Positions 11,689 through 22,174 of a stretch of DNA of 64,000 nt are shown one piece after another; position 1 is the first letter of the stretch; the number at the start of each line of letters is the position of its first letter. Location of the stretch: positions 4,712,001-4,776,000 of the forward strand of contig NC_065876.1 in assembly GCF_933775445.1 (NCBI RefSeq), read 5' to 3'. A program made the translations under genes and the position numbers. This stretch comes from Argentina anserina. Lineage: Eukaryota; Streptophyta; Magnoliopsida; Rosales; Rosaceae. The notes beneath the pieces were generated by a model that saw only the letters and a list, made by a program, of their open reading frames with translations, was not told the DNA's origin and made no database searches.

Positions 11689-13742
11689 ATGGCTGCATCC
11701 TCCAAGACCAGACCTTTACTCTTGCCATCTTGTTTTTTCTTGCTCCTTCTCACTCTCTCATGGACTTCTCCAATAACCCACTTGGCTCTGGCTCAGCAGC
11801 AACGACCCATCAAGACCATTGTGGTTCTTGTCATGGAGAACAGGTCCTTTGATCACTTGCTTGGCTGGATGAAGAAAGCTATTAACCCAGCCATCAATGG
11901 CGTCACAGGCCACGAATGCAATCCTGTTTCGACCAAAAACCCCGACCCAAAATCCATCTGCTTCTCGGACGATGCCGAGTTTGTGGATCCGGATCCGGGC
12001 CACTCCTTTGAGGCTGTGACGCAGCAGGTATTTGGTTCTAGTCCTAATCCTTCAATGTCAGGCTTTGTGGAACAAGCGCTGTCTATGTCTTCCAATCTAT
12101 CCGAGACTGTGATGAAGGGGTTTAGGCCGGAATCTGTGCCGGTTTACGCTTCCTTAGTCCGTGAGTTCGCCGTTTTTGACAGGTGGTTCTCTGCAATTCC
12201 GGGCCCAACACAGCCTAACAGGCTGTTTGTGTATTCTGCAACCTCACACGGCTCCACCAGCCATGTCAAGAAGCAATTGGCTCAGGGCTACCCGCAGAAA
12301 ACCATCTTCGACTCGCTTCATGAGAATGGCAAGGATTTCGGGGTCTACTTTCAAAACATTCCGACTACCATGTTCTACAGAAACATGAGGAAGCTGAAAT
12401 ACATATTCAAGTTTCATCAGTACGATTTGAGTTTCAAGAAGCACGCTAGGGGTGGCAAGCTGCCGAGCTTGACAGTGATCGAGCCGCGCTATTTCGATCT
12501 GAAAGGGCTTCCGGCGAACGATGACCACCCTTCTCATGATGTTGCCAATGGGCAGAAGCTGGTGAAGGAGGTCTATGAGACACTGAGGGCTAGTCCTCAG
12601 TGGAATGAGACCCTTTTGGTCATTACTTATGATGAGCACGGCGGCTTTTATGATCATGTCAAGACTCCTTATGTCAATGTCCCTAATCCGGATGGGAATA
12701 GCGGCCCTGCTCCTTATTTCTTCAAGTTTGATCGGCTTGGGGTTCGTGTGCCGACGATTATGGTGTCTCCATGGATCAAGAAAGGAACCGGTAAATACTA
12801 ATTACACTCATTTCGTGCACATCATAAGTTTATCTATTAGAATAGGATTACTTGATACATATTGTTATTAGTTGATACATTTTCTTAATGTTGTGTTCTT
12901 GGTCCTGTATATTGTCATGGTCAATTTTACATCTGGCATTGAGTATAAATGATCTGGCTGCATGTTGAAGAAGCCATTAAGATTTTCTGTGTCACTTTCA
13001 AACTTCAATGCCGTGATGTTTATGTTTCTGATGGTTTTGCAGTAATTAGTGGTCCACAAGGACCTACACCAAATTCTGAGTTTGAGCACTCTTCAATTCC
13101 TGCCACAATAAAGAAGATGTTCAATCTCTCCTCGAATTTTTTGACTCATAGAGATGCATGGGCTGGGACCTTTGAACAAGTTGTTGGGCAATTAACTTCT
13201 CCCAGGACAGACTGCCCAGGTTCGTACCTACACTCTCAATTCTAATATACTTCATCGAATAGTGACTAGACGTGCGAGCAGATGCTAGATAGTCTAACAT
13301 GTTATATCGCCCGACTGTCAATCTAGACATTTTATTAGACAAACAGTTGGTTGAACGCGTTGTGCTGGGCTGCTAGATCGACCTTGTTATGTCCGGAACA
13401 TTAAGAGAGAGAAACTTATATATGTACACTGGAATTCTTGCAGTGACGTTGCCGGAGGTGACGCCGTTAAGGACTACAGAGGCGAAGGAAGACAGTGGTT
13501 TATCTGAGTTTCAGGGCGAGGTAGTCCAGTTAGCTGCAGTGCTTAATGGAGATCACTTCTTGAGCAGCTTCCCTGATGGAATGAGCAAGAAGATGAGTGT
13601 GAAGGAAGCTCATGAGTATGTAAAGGGCGCTGTTTCGAGGTTCATTAGAGCAAGCAAAGAGGCCATCAAGTTAGGAGCAGACCAGTCAGCAATTGTAGAT
13701 ATGAGATCTTCCCTCACAACAAGGTCGAAAACTAAAAATTAA
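11689..13742 (+). CDS. NPC: Non-specific phospholipase C (NPC2/NPC6-like)
   Basis: Three exons (11689-12790, 13043-13219, 13444-13742) join to 525 codons with clean GT-AG borders. Residues 1-35 form a signal peptide (long leucine-rich core ending near HLALAQQ). The phosphoesterase domain follows with the family hallmark ENRSFDH at residues 50-56, then [20 protein letters not shown] and [11 protein letters not shown], the residues expected for metal binding and catalysis. A C-terminal region with RTDCP and LPEV matches plant NPCs. These enzymes split phosphatidylcholine and related lipids into diacylglycerol and a head group, in lipid remodelling and signalling. The signal peptide suggests secretory-pathway entry. 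The exact paralogue (NPC1, 2 or 6) is not certain. The frame looks fully intact and the length is normal for the family. Confidence 0.93.
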
Positions 13743-14620
13743 AGAAATCCTCGTTTGGAATTCTGTTCTGGTTGAAATTTGTGACAGTAGAAAGCAATGA
13801 GAGAAGCAGCTATTTTTGCAAATGTATATTAAGCTTCCAATTTTAGCTTTATATACATTCTAAAACCTGATTTAGGCATACATTCCAATAAAAAAACACT
13901 AGCATAGAGCAGATGAACTACTCAATGAAACGATATCGATTACAAAGAAAAAAAATCAAGAAGTTTACTAATGTTCATGTTAACATGGGACCGAGAGCAT
14001 TAGCAAGAAACTACCCAAAATGCTGAAAACTAAATTAAGATAAAACTTCACTCGAATTTGATTTAGAACACACTACAAGCCTGCAGCATTATTCATTCAA
14101 GATGTGCTCCATGCCCTGACCAACATGGGAATTGACATGGAATTGGAAGTGAACAAAAATAGTTTGCTCACTTCATTTTCCTTGCCTTTCAATCATTTCT
14201 CCATGCCATCCAATGCTACAACAATGTCTACCTTGGACAAAATAAGAATAGGAAGAGCTCTTATAAGAAAATTTGGGCGACAAAACCGATGGTAACGCCC
14301 GAGTTTGTTTCATACTATCTTGAGGGATCACGCCAAATGCATCTTATTTAACTCATGACACATGCGTTACATTTCTTGTTATTTTACATGATATGGTTTT
14401 CCGATAACGTATCCGGTTGAAAGAACAGATAAGTTTACCGGGCTTGGAAGATTTGGGCCTTGAAATCCATAAACTTTGAAAATTCATCTTCTGGGCTTTG
14501 CCAGGCTGTTTCACGAGGGTTATTTCGGTATTCTCCCACATATGAAATTCTCCCTCTTCTATATTATAATATCGTCACCGAAGAATTCGCATTAGAGAAC
14601 AAAAATACACAACGTTCTCC
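13743..14620. other. Intergenic, no gene seen
   Basis: The 3' flank of the phospholipase gene and the upstream region of the phosphatase gene. Nothing else was recognised. Confidence 0.4.
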
Positions 14621-14628
14621 GACTCTGC

Positions 14629-14637
14629 AAACCCTAA
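14629..14637 (+). promoter_or_regulatory. Telo-box-like element upstream of CPL4-like gene
   Basis: AAACCCTAA, 85-93 bases before the start codon. Telo-boxes are frequent near transcription starts of plant growth-related and translation-related genes. It may lie in the 5' leader. Confidence 0.4.
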
Positions 14638-14721
14638 ACCCCCAAATCGCCGATTTCCAATTCCACAAGATTCAATCTTTCTCTCCCACTCAACCCTCAT
14701 ATCTCTATATTCATCTTCACA

Positions 14722-16047
14722 ATGAGTCTTGCCGTCGATTCCTCGATACCCGGCGGCGAAGATCCGGGCGACGACTTCGCCGGGTTTCTAGACGAAGTAC
14801 TGGATTCTGAATCCGATGCCGACGCCGAAAGCGTTCAGAGCCCAAAACGGCGAAAACTGGAGGCGGAGAGTAATGGGTCGTCTTTAATTTCAAGCTCTGA
14901 AGTTTTGGAAGTAGAAAATAATGGTTCTTTGTGTGAACATCTGGCTGGGTCGTATAAAGACATGTGCTTGGTTTGTGGGAAGAGATTGGATCAGGTCGAG
15001 AATGAGAGTGAGAAATGGGAGTTGGAGGAGTTGACGGTTAAGAGCCTTGGTGAAATTGACCAAGGAAGACGCAACAAAAAGACGAGGGAGTTGCTCGGAG
15101 ACAAGAAGCTTCATCTGGTGCTTGATTTGGATCACACATTGCTCAATACTACTGCGGTGGCGTGCTTGACGCCGCGGGAAGAGTACTTGTTAGGGACAGA
15201 TCACAAGCTGGAAGGCGTTTTCTTGGTGCGAAATTCGGCAATGGATTTGGTAACAAAGCTGAGGCCTTTTGTTGGGGAGTTTTTGGAGGAGGCGGCCGAG
15301 ATGTTTGAAATGTCTGTTTACACAATGGGGGACCGGCCTTACGCGCAGCAGATGGTTAAGCTGTTGGATCCGCGGGGAGTGTTTTTTGGTGATAGAGTTG
15401 TGTCGAGAGATGACAGCACCAAGAAATTCGAGAAGAATTTGGATCTTGTGTGTGCTAAGGAGAGCGCGGTTTTGGTGCTTGATGATACACAAGGAGTGTG
15501 GACAGAGGGGAATCAGAAGAATGTGATACTAATGCAGAGGTATCTGTTTTTTAGGAGCAGTTACGACTCTTTTGGCTTCAAGCATTGTGTGTCTCATTCG
15601 GAGTTGAAGACCGACGAAATAGAGGAGCATACACAACGAACGTACCTAGGAGCTATCCTTCAGCTTCTTAAGCTAATCCACGGCATGTTTTTTGATGCCG
15701 GAGTTGCTGCGGGGGCGAATGTAGTTGAGAGAGATGTGAGGCCAGTGTTAGAAAGAATAAGGAGTCGAGTTCTGAAGGGGTGTAAAATTGCCTTCGGCTG
15801 TGCTTTGGCATCAGACGCCCAAGCTGATATGTGGAACATGGCAGAGAAGTTGGGAGCGGTTTGTTCGAAGGAGGTAATGGATGCGTCTGTGACACATGTG
15901 ATTGAAACAGACGCGGAAACACAGAATTCAAAATGGGCAGTGAAAGAGGGAAAGTTTCTTGTCCATCCACAGTGGATTCAGGCTGCAAGTTTCTTGTGGC
16001 AAAAGCAACTGGAAGACAGGTTCTCTATATCATTGAAATTAAATTAA
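14722..16047 (+). CDS. CPL4: RNA polymerase II CTD phosphatase-like 4 (FCP1-type), intronless
   Basis: One uninterrupted exon of 441 codons. An acidic N-terminus (DFAGFLDEVLDSESDADAES) and a cluster KRRKLE, a likely nuclear signal, precede a short cysteine segment (MCLVCGKR). The FCP homology domain starts near residue 129. The catalytic DxDxT motif, DLDHT, is at residues 135-139, followed by KLRPFV, MSVYTMGDRPYA and LVLDDTQGVW, all characteristic of FCP1/SCP phosphatases. Residues from about 340 form a BRCT domain (GCKIAFG ... VTHVIET ... FLVHPQWI). FCP1-type enzymes remove phosphate from the Pol II C-terminal repeat in the nucleus, and the BRCT domain helps substrate binding. The size equals Arabidopsis CPL4 (about 440). 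This is the only intact member of a four-copy tandem cluster extending to 20130. Confidence 0.93.
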   Translation: MSLAVDSSIPGGEDPGDDFAGFLDEVLDSESDADAESVQSPKRRKLEAESNGSSLISSSEVLEVENNGSLCEHLAGSYKDMCLVCGKRLDQVENESEKWELEELTVKSLGEIDQGRRNKKTRELLGDKKLHLVLDLDHTLLNTTAVACLTPREEYLLGTDHKLEGVFLVRNSAMDLVTKLRPFVGEFLEEAAEMFEMSVYTMGDRPYAQQMVKLLDPRGVFFGDRVVSRDDSTKKFEKNLDLVCAKESAVLVLDDTQGVWTEGNQKNVILMQRYLFFRSSYDSFGFKHCVSHSELKTDEIEEHTQRTYLGAILQLLKLIHGMFFDAGVAAGANVVERDVRPVLERIRSRVLKGCKIAFGCALASDAQADMWNMAEKLGAVCSKEVMDASVTHVIETDAETQNSKWAVKEGKFLVHPQWIQAASFLWQKQLEDRFSISLKLN

Positions 16048-16225
16048 ATGGAGTAGATTATTCCTCTGCCAAATAGATTACAGATGTGCTAGCAAGGATG
16101 TTTCCTATTAGGATATTCTTTCATTTCCAAAATCATATAGGAAAATATTCAATTCACCATCTTAAGGTCGGTTTATATAAGGCATCATATTAACCCCTTC
16201 TTTTATGTAGTTGGTTAACTCAAAG

Positions 16226-17505
16226 ATGAGTTCGGTGACTCTCTATCATCCAATGCATGACAATTCTGGTCATGAATTTATCATCAGTGAGGTTGCTGCT
16301 ACAAGTAGTGATTATGAGAGGACAACAAAAAGGTGCAAGACTTCTTTGTCTGATCACTGGGATAACTCTGCTATGAGCGTTGGTTTCATTCATACCCAAG
16401 GGGGTCTTCAGTACCCTAAGTGATGAATTCATTGATCATTTACGTAAGGTCAACACTAACTATATGCTACGCCTCAGAAAACTCCACCTAGTACTTGGTC
16501 TAAATCACAGCCTGCTGGCTCTCACAAAACTCAGTGATCTGACCCCAGAAGAAGAAGAATATCTAAACAATAAAACACAGCCTGTTAAAGATGGTTTCAA
16601 AGTGCAAGATTCTGATGACGGTATGAACCCTATGATTATCAAGTTGAGGCCCTATATTAGAACCTTTCTCAAGAAAGTAAGTGGCATGTTCGAAATGTAT
16701 GTTTACGAAGATGCTCCTCGATCTCTTGTGTGGAAGATGGTTGGGCTACTGGACCCTAAGAATGAGTACTTTGGTCAGAGTAATTTCACGCGAGGACTAT
16801 GTATGGAGCAACCACAACGGAAAGAGGCATCTTGATCTTGTGATTGGACAAGAGTCTGCGGTTGTGATCCTTGGAAATGAATTTGAGGAATGGATTGAGG
16901 AAAATCAAAAGAACATAATAGTACCAGTGCATAAGTATCCTAACTATCCTTTCTTTTAACAAAGTTGTGGCCGGAAGAGGGGCATGTCTCTATGTGAGTT
17001 GAACAATGATGAAGGGGGAAATTATCTTGCAGATGTTCTTCAACATCTTAGGCGAATACACAGCAGGTTCTTTAATGATCGAGTGATGTGTGATGAGGTT
17101 TTCAACAGAGATGTGAGGTTGGTGTTAGAAAGTCTCAAAAAGATTTCTGAGACCGATAAGCTTCGGTTGAGGAAGAAGGCAGTATCAAACTGTATGTGGA
17201 AAGACAGTATTAACCGGAAGAAGATGACAAAGCATATGGAAGAGCAGTCACCGCCGGAAGCTTCTTGTGTTAAAAATCTAGATGATCCAGAATCACCAGT
17301 GGTGGTTGCAGTAGCTGATCATATTGGACCGGCTCCTTGGGTACATCCGAGCTGGTCTGAAAAATCAATCCATTTGTGGAAAAAGAGTCACGCAGACCAG
17401 GCCATCACCGAGCAAAGCAAATTGATTTGCAGCTCAAATTGGAACACTGGAATAGATAATCAGCGGGGGAATGAGGAAGTTGACCTTAGGAGGCCTGAGG
17501 AATAG
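16226..17505 (+). pseudogene. CPL4-like tandem copy 2, broken, catalytic Asp lost
   Basis: Homology to the neighbouring phosphatase gene is spread over different frames. The first piece (from ATG 16226, with HDNSGHEF) ends at a TGA at 16421-16423. The FCP domain then runs in another frame to about 16830 (RKLHLVLGLNHSLL, IKLRPYIRTFLKK, MFEMYVYEDAP). Its next part is in a third frame (SAVVILGNEFEEWIEENQKN) and hits TAA at 16957-16959. The last piece, 16984-17505, keeps RRIHSRFFND, RDVRLVLESL and a BRCT tail remnant (WVHPSWSEKSIHLWKK). The catalytic DLDHT is replaced by GLNHS, so both aspartates are gone. It has at least two frameshifts and one stop. A short truncated product is possible but not phosphatase activity. 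Confidence 0.85.
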
Positions 17506-17702
17506 CACTAGAATTATTCAGTGTTGAACTACAAATTCTTGTTGGGACTTTTGAGAGTTCATCATCTGTTGCTTTGCTCCTTTCTTCTTCTTTTTCATAT
17601 AGTAGAAGTTCAGCAGATCTCTCAAGATAGTTAACCCCCAAATCCCGGTATCTGTTAGGGTTAGTAAACTCAATCTGAAAGTTAAGTTGTTGATCAATTA
17701 TC

Positions 17703-19150
17703 ATGATTTTTGAGACTGATTGTCCTCCAATCCATGACAACTCTGGCCATGAATTCACCATCTGTGAGGAAAGGACCACAGAAAGGCCTAAAGAAGAAGA
17801 GACAGATGATCGTCATCTGCGAACAGCAACGACAAGCATAGATCTGACAGAGATCACAGATTCTGGTGCTTCTGCTTCTGCTTCTACTACTTGTGCTTCT
17901 TGTTTGTGTGATGATTGTGCAAACTTCGCAGTGACATTCAGGTTCAGATATAATAATGATGAAACTGAGCTTTTATGCAAGGTCGCCACGCACGAAATAC
18001 TCCATCACAGAAAACTCCACCTGGTACTCAATCTCAATCACACCTTGCTGAGACTCGCCAGTATCGATGATCTGACCCTGGAAGAAGTAGAATATTTAGA
18101 TGTTGAGCCTCTGCCAAAATACACTCGCTTAGTAGAAGTTCCTTTCGAAAAGAAACGTGTGTATCTCAAGTTGAGGCCCTTTGTTCAAACCTTTCTCAAG
18201 GAAGCCAGTGAGATGTCCGAGATGAATGTCTACTCAAATGCCCCTCTACCTCTTGTGCGACAAATGATTCGGCAACTCGATCCAAGAAAAAACTACTTCG
18301 GTTCTAGGGTGTCTTCTAGAGACGATTTTTGTAGCAGCCACCCAAAGGACAAGTGCCTCGATGTTTTGCTTGCTCAGGAGTCTGCTATTTTGATCCTTGA
18401 CATGACATAGAGGCATGGAAGGAGCAAAATCAAGATAATGTAATGCCTATGGAAAAGTATTTTTTCTGTGAAGATGAGAGAATGAATTTTGTACTTATTC
18501 TTCGACGTCTTAAGCAGATACATGATATGTTCTTTGATAATGAAGTAATGTGTGACAAACTTATTGACAGAGATGTGAGGAAGGTGTTAGAAACTCTTCG
18601 GGGGTCTGTGTTGGGAGGGTGTACAATTGCTTTCGGAGTGCCTCTTCAGGCCGATAATTTGTGGAAGATGGCAGAGCAGTTGGGAGCTACTTGTGTTGAA
18701 CAAGCAAACGGATCAGTCACACATGTGGTTGCAGCTCATGATGGAACACCGGAATCTCGTTGGGAAATAGAAGAGAAAAAGTTCTTGGCCTGTCCGATTT
18801 GGATTGAAGAATCACATTATATGTGGCAAAAGTGTTGTGAAGAAAAGTTTGCTGTTTTCCAAATTAGGCAAGAGAATTGTGAAGTTGCAAGAGTTTCTAC
18901 AGATTCTGGTGATGATGATGGGAGTGGGACTGGAATTAACGATAGGAGGAAAAGGCCTAAAGTAGAGAGCAGTCATGGGTCGTTCACTACAAAGAAGGAG
19001 ATCAAGGATGAAACATTGGACAAGATTAATCATCAGAGTTATTATTATTATTCCAATTCTGGTGTTTCATACGATTACATATGCGAAAGAATAAGGAATC
19101 ACAAGGTTGAAATTGACCGTTATGCAAAGCAAACACCAACATCTTATTGT
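17703..19150 (+). pseudogene. CPL4-like tandem copy 3, frameshifted, catalytic Asp to Asn
   Basis: An open frame starts at ATG 17703. Its N-terminus shares HDNSGHEF with copy 2, then has a Ser/Ala/Cys-rich stretch. The FCP domain has KLHLVLNLNHTLL in place of the DLDHT signature, so both catalytic Asp are Asn. KLRPFVQTFLKEAS and QLDPRKNYFGSRV follow. The frame ends at TAG 18408-18410, where a normal gene would continue (LILD..T). The remaining part (EAWKEQNQDNVM, KQIHDMFFDN, RDVRKVLETLRGSVLGGCTI, a good BRCT domain to about 18860) is in the next frame. A basic, acidic and Tyr-rich tail then runs into copy 4. One indel at about 18400 separates the halves. The parts either side of the break look well preserved, so the loss may be recent. 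Confidence 0.8.
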
Positions 19151-20130
19151 CCTGCCACAAAAAACTGCATTTAGTTCTTGACCTAGATCACACCCTGCCA
19201 CACACCACTAGGCTCTCCGTTATGTCGCCAGAAGAAGCATATCTGAAGACTCAAACAGACCAGTGTCTGGAGAGTATCGATGCTTTTAGATACGAAACCG
19301 AACAACCTGCCGAACTTGGGATGATCAAGCTGAGGCCATTTGTCAGGACATTTCTAAAGGAAGCCAGTGACATGTTTAACATGTCTATATACACAAAAGC
19401 TACACGACCTTACGCATTGAAAATGGTTGAGCTCCTTGGAAAAGACTACTTTGGTTCGAGAGTTATATTTCATGACGAACGTAATAAACAAAGTAACAAG
19501 TGTCTGGAACTTATGCGTAGCAAACAGTCTGCTGTTTTGATCCTTGATGATACAAAGGATGCATGAAAAAGGGAAAATAAATCATAGCAACCCATGCGAA
19601 AGTATTGCTTCTTTAAATCCAAATCCACTCCATATAACTAGAAGTCTCTCTCTGAGCTGAAAGCTGATGAGATTGATGAGTCGTATCAGCAACCCTATAT
19701 CCCAATTATTCTCCAGCATCTGAAGCAAATCCACAACATGTTCTTTGACGACGCAACAGCCCTTGGGGTCAACCTTATCGACAGAGACGTGAGGAACATG
19801 CTGAGTTCTCTTAGGGAGAATACCTTGAAAGGGTGCAACATTACTTTCCCGCCTCGACGTCCCAATATGATTCAGTGGAGGAGATGGCGGAGCGGTTGGG
19901 AGCTACTTGCGTTGAGAAAGGGGATGATCTATTAGTAACGTACACATGTGGTTGAGGAGAAAATTGATTTGGGTATGGCCGTGAACGAGAACAGGTTCCT
20001 GGTCCACTTCCGGTGGATAGAGGCATCATACTTTACGTTGCAAAAGCAACCTGAAGACAAGTTTCCCGTTTTTGAGGTTAAAAAAAAAAATTACCCGCTC
20101 CAAAATTGCCAGAACCACCCAAGTCAGTGA
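19151..20130 (+). pseudogene. CPL4-like tandem copy 4, broken but with catalytic motif kept
   Basis: The FCP domain is readable from about 19155 and retains the catalytic signature (KLHLVLDLDHTLPHT). KLRPFVRTFLKEASDMFNM, SIYTKATRPYALKMVELL and SAVLILDDTK follow, ending at a TGA (19564-19566). Further pieces in other frames show LKQIHNMFFDD, NLIDRDVRNMLSSLRE and GCNITF, and at the end FLVHFRWIEASYFTLQKQ (BRCT tail). The stops and frame changes after 19560 exclude a full enzyme. Its start overlaps the tail of copy 3 in a different frame; one base change would join the two, so copies 3 and 4 may once have been one tandemly fused reading frame (inference). Confidence 0.8.
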
Positions 20131-20610
20131 AGTCACCATTCTGGATTCTTCACTCCCCTAAGATCAGTTATTCTTCCCCCATTCCTTGACCTGATTACCT
20201 TGTTGAGTACAATAAGTGGTCTGACTGGCGTGAAGAGGAAGAGGAAGAGGAAGAGATTATAGCCCTTGCTGGCTGCAACTTTTTATTTTATTTTTTGAAT
20301 TTATGTTTCGTGCTGATTTCTTGCCCTTGCTCTCAGTTCATCTCTTGTATGTTGTCTTTACTTATTTTGAGCTTTCAATGGATGCATTATTCAGACCAAC
20401 AAATAGAAGAGTACTCTGTTATGAAGCTAGATGCTATTCATTAGCTAATCTAAGTACGGATATATGTTAATGGCATCACAAGATTTCAGTGCATCTGAGC
20501 TCGAATTGTATCGAATGTACAGACACTGCTATCAAAACAAGTCCTATAGGGAGATTTGGCATAGTTCTATCCCTGATTCTCAAAAAAGTTAAAAGAGTTA
20601 AAAATCAAAA

Positions 20611-20692
20611 CGTCGACAGCAGGGTTCGAACCTGCGCGGGCGAAGCCCAACAGATTTCAAGTCTGTCTCCTTAACCACTCGGACATATCGAC
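20611..20692 (-). tRNA. tRNA-Ser (anticodon UGA)
   Basis: On the minus strand it folds as a cloverleaf. The 7-bp acceptor stem pairs GTCGATA with TGTCGAC plus a discriminator G. The D arm is GAGTGGTTAAGG, the anticodon stem ACAGA/TCTGT encloses CTTGAAA (anticodon TGA), there is a long class II variable arm (GGGCTTCGCCC), and the T arm holds GGTTCGAACC. A TTTT run follows as Pol III terminator. Intronless, 82 nt. Confidence 0.95.
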
Positions 20693-20875
20693 TGCTTTGA
20701 TAAAAGACGTTCACATGAAATACTTGTCATTAAGAAAAAATGGCAATATATTAGTCAATTTTGGAGGCAAAACACTGCGTTTTAATCAGAGGGGAAAGAG
20801 AAGCGGAGAGAAACAGAGCGCGAGGAAAGGAAAGGTTGAGACTTTAGACAAGGATAAACCATTAGCACAAGCTTG

Positions 20876-22174
20876 ATGGGTCATCTTCTTCCTTCAACTT
20901 CCAAGCTCTCATTCACTATAGCCTCTCATGCCCTTCAAAACCCACAACCCACCTTGCAGAGTTCAACCCCTAAACCCATTATTGTACCCGCTCTACTTTC
21001 CTTGGCTCTCAGTGTTACTCTCACCTCTCCCTTACCTGTTTTGGCCATCCCTTCTCTCAATTCACGTACCAATCTAGCCTCTCCCACCACTCCATTCTCC
21101 CAATCCAAGTCTCTCCAGATTGGGCTCGAAAATGGGTATTTTTACTTTCTTGAACCTAGTTTTTAACTTCAATGAGTTCAATCTGTTAATGCTATTTCAA
21201 TGATAATTTAGATTAGTAGTTTGTTTCCATGGAAATTTGAGGGAGATTAATAGATGGGTTTTGACTAAATGCATTTCTCTTTAATGGGTTCTTCTCATTT
21301 TGCTGATTAGCTCCAATGTGATTTGGTGTGTTTAATCAATGTGACATTGTGTGTGTGTGTGTGTATTTTTTTTTTCTTCAGAAAAATCAGACCTTGTCCT
21401 TCAACAAATCCAGGATGTATATCAACAAATCCGAGATCATCATCGTTTGTGTTTCCGTTGACGATTCCTGAAAAATCTACAGATAATGCAATTCAGGTAT
21501 GAAGATAAATAGATAATGCTATGCTCTAATATGGTCTGAGAATGAAAGACTATAACTTTGGTTTAACTATATGCATCTTAATATTAAGTAGCCTTTAAGT
21601 TTTACATGATACTGAAGTTCACATGTTTTGTACTTGTGCAGAAATTGCAAGAAGCAATCTTGGAAACTCAAAAGAATCCGAAAATTAAGATCGTGGAAGA
21701 CACCCCAGATGGTAACTAGACTGAACTTGTCCCAAACTTAGTCGTGAATTTAGCCCAGTATGTCAATTGCTCAAGTAGTGAAGCGAAATATATTGCTGCA
21801 CTGCCTGCTAATAAATAATGGTACTTGAGGATCAAGTAGGAGTAAGCTATTCTCGAATGTCGCTAATATTCAAAATGTGTACATATTTAGAGGTTGATGA
21901 AATATTTCTGATAATAGGCCAATATTTACAAGCTGAGGTTGATGGAGGGTTTGGCCGAGATGTCCTGGAGTTTCTGGTGAAAGGAGACTTGGTTTCTTAC
22001 AGGTGTATGGCCACAAAAGTAACTTATTTGTATCCTTTCACTACCGCTTTAGGAAATTCAAAGGGTCAAGAAGAAAGAATGAAGAAAATAACTGACCAAT
22101 TGGGTTGGTATGCTCCAAGTTTTGAAGCTGAAGCAATTGATGAGAATGAAGCCATGGACATGTCCCAGAATTAG
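20876..22174 (+). CDS. Thylakoid lumenal 17.9-kDa-type protein (DUF1499)
   Basis: Four exons (20876-21135, 21382-21496, 21642-21711, 21918-22174) give 233 codons. The N-terminus is Ser/Thr/Pro-rich, followed by a hydrophobic segment with VPALLSLALSVTLTSPLPVL and an AxA-like site (LAIPS), i.e. a bipartite chloroplast transit peptide with lumenal targeting. The mature part starts with KIRPCPSTNPGCISTNPRSS, the conserved cysteine motif of DUF1499. It goes on through KLQEAILETQKNPKIKIVED and QYLQAEVDGGFGRDVLEFLV to FTTALGNSKGQEERMKKITD. The annotated Arabidopsis relative is a 17.9-kDa lumenal protein of unknown biochemical role. A (GT)n run sits in intron 1. The GTG/TTG-like codons before 20876 are not used; the first ATG is followed directly by the transit sequence. 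Confidence 0.88.
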
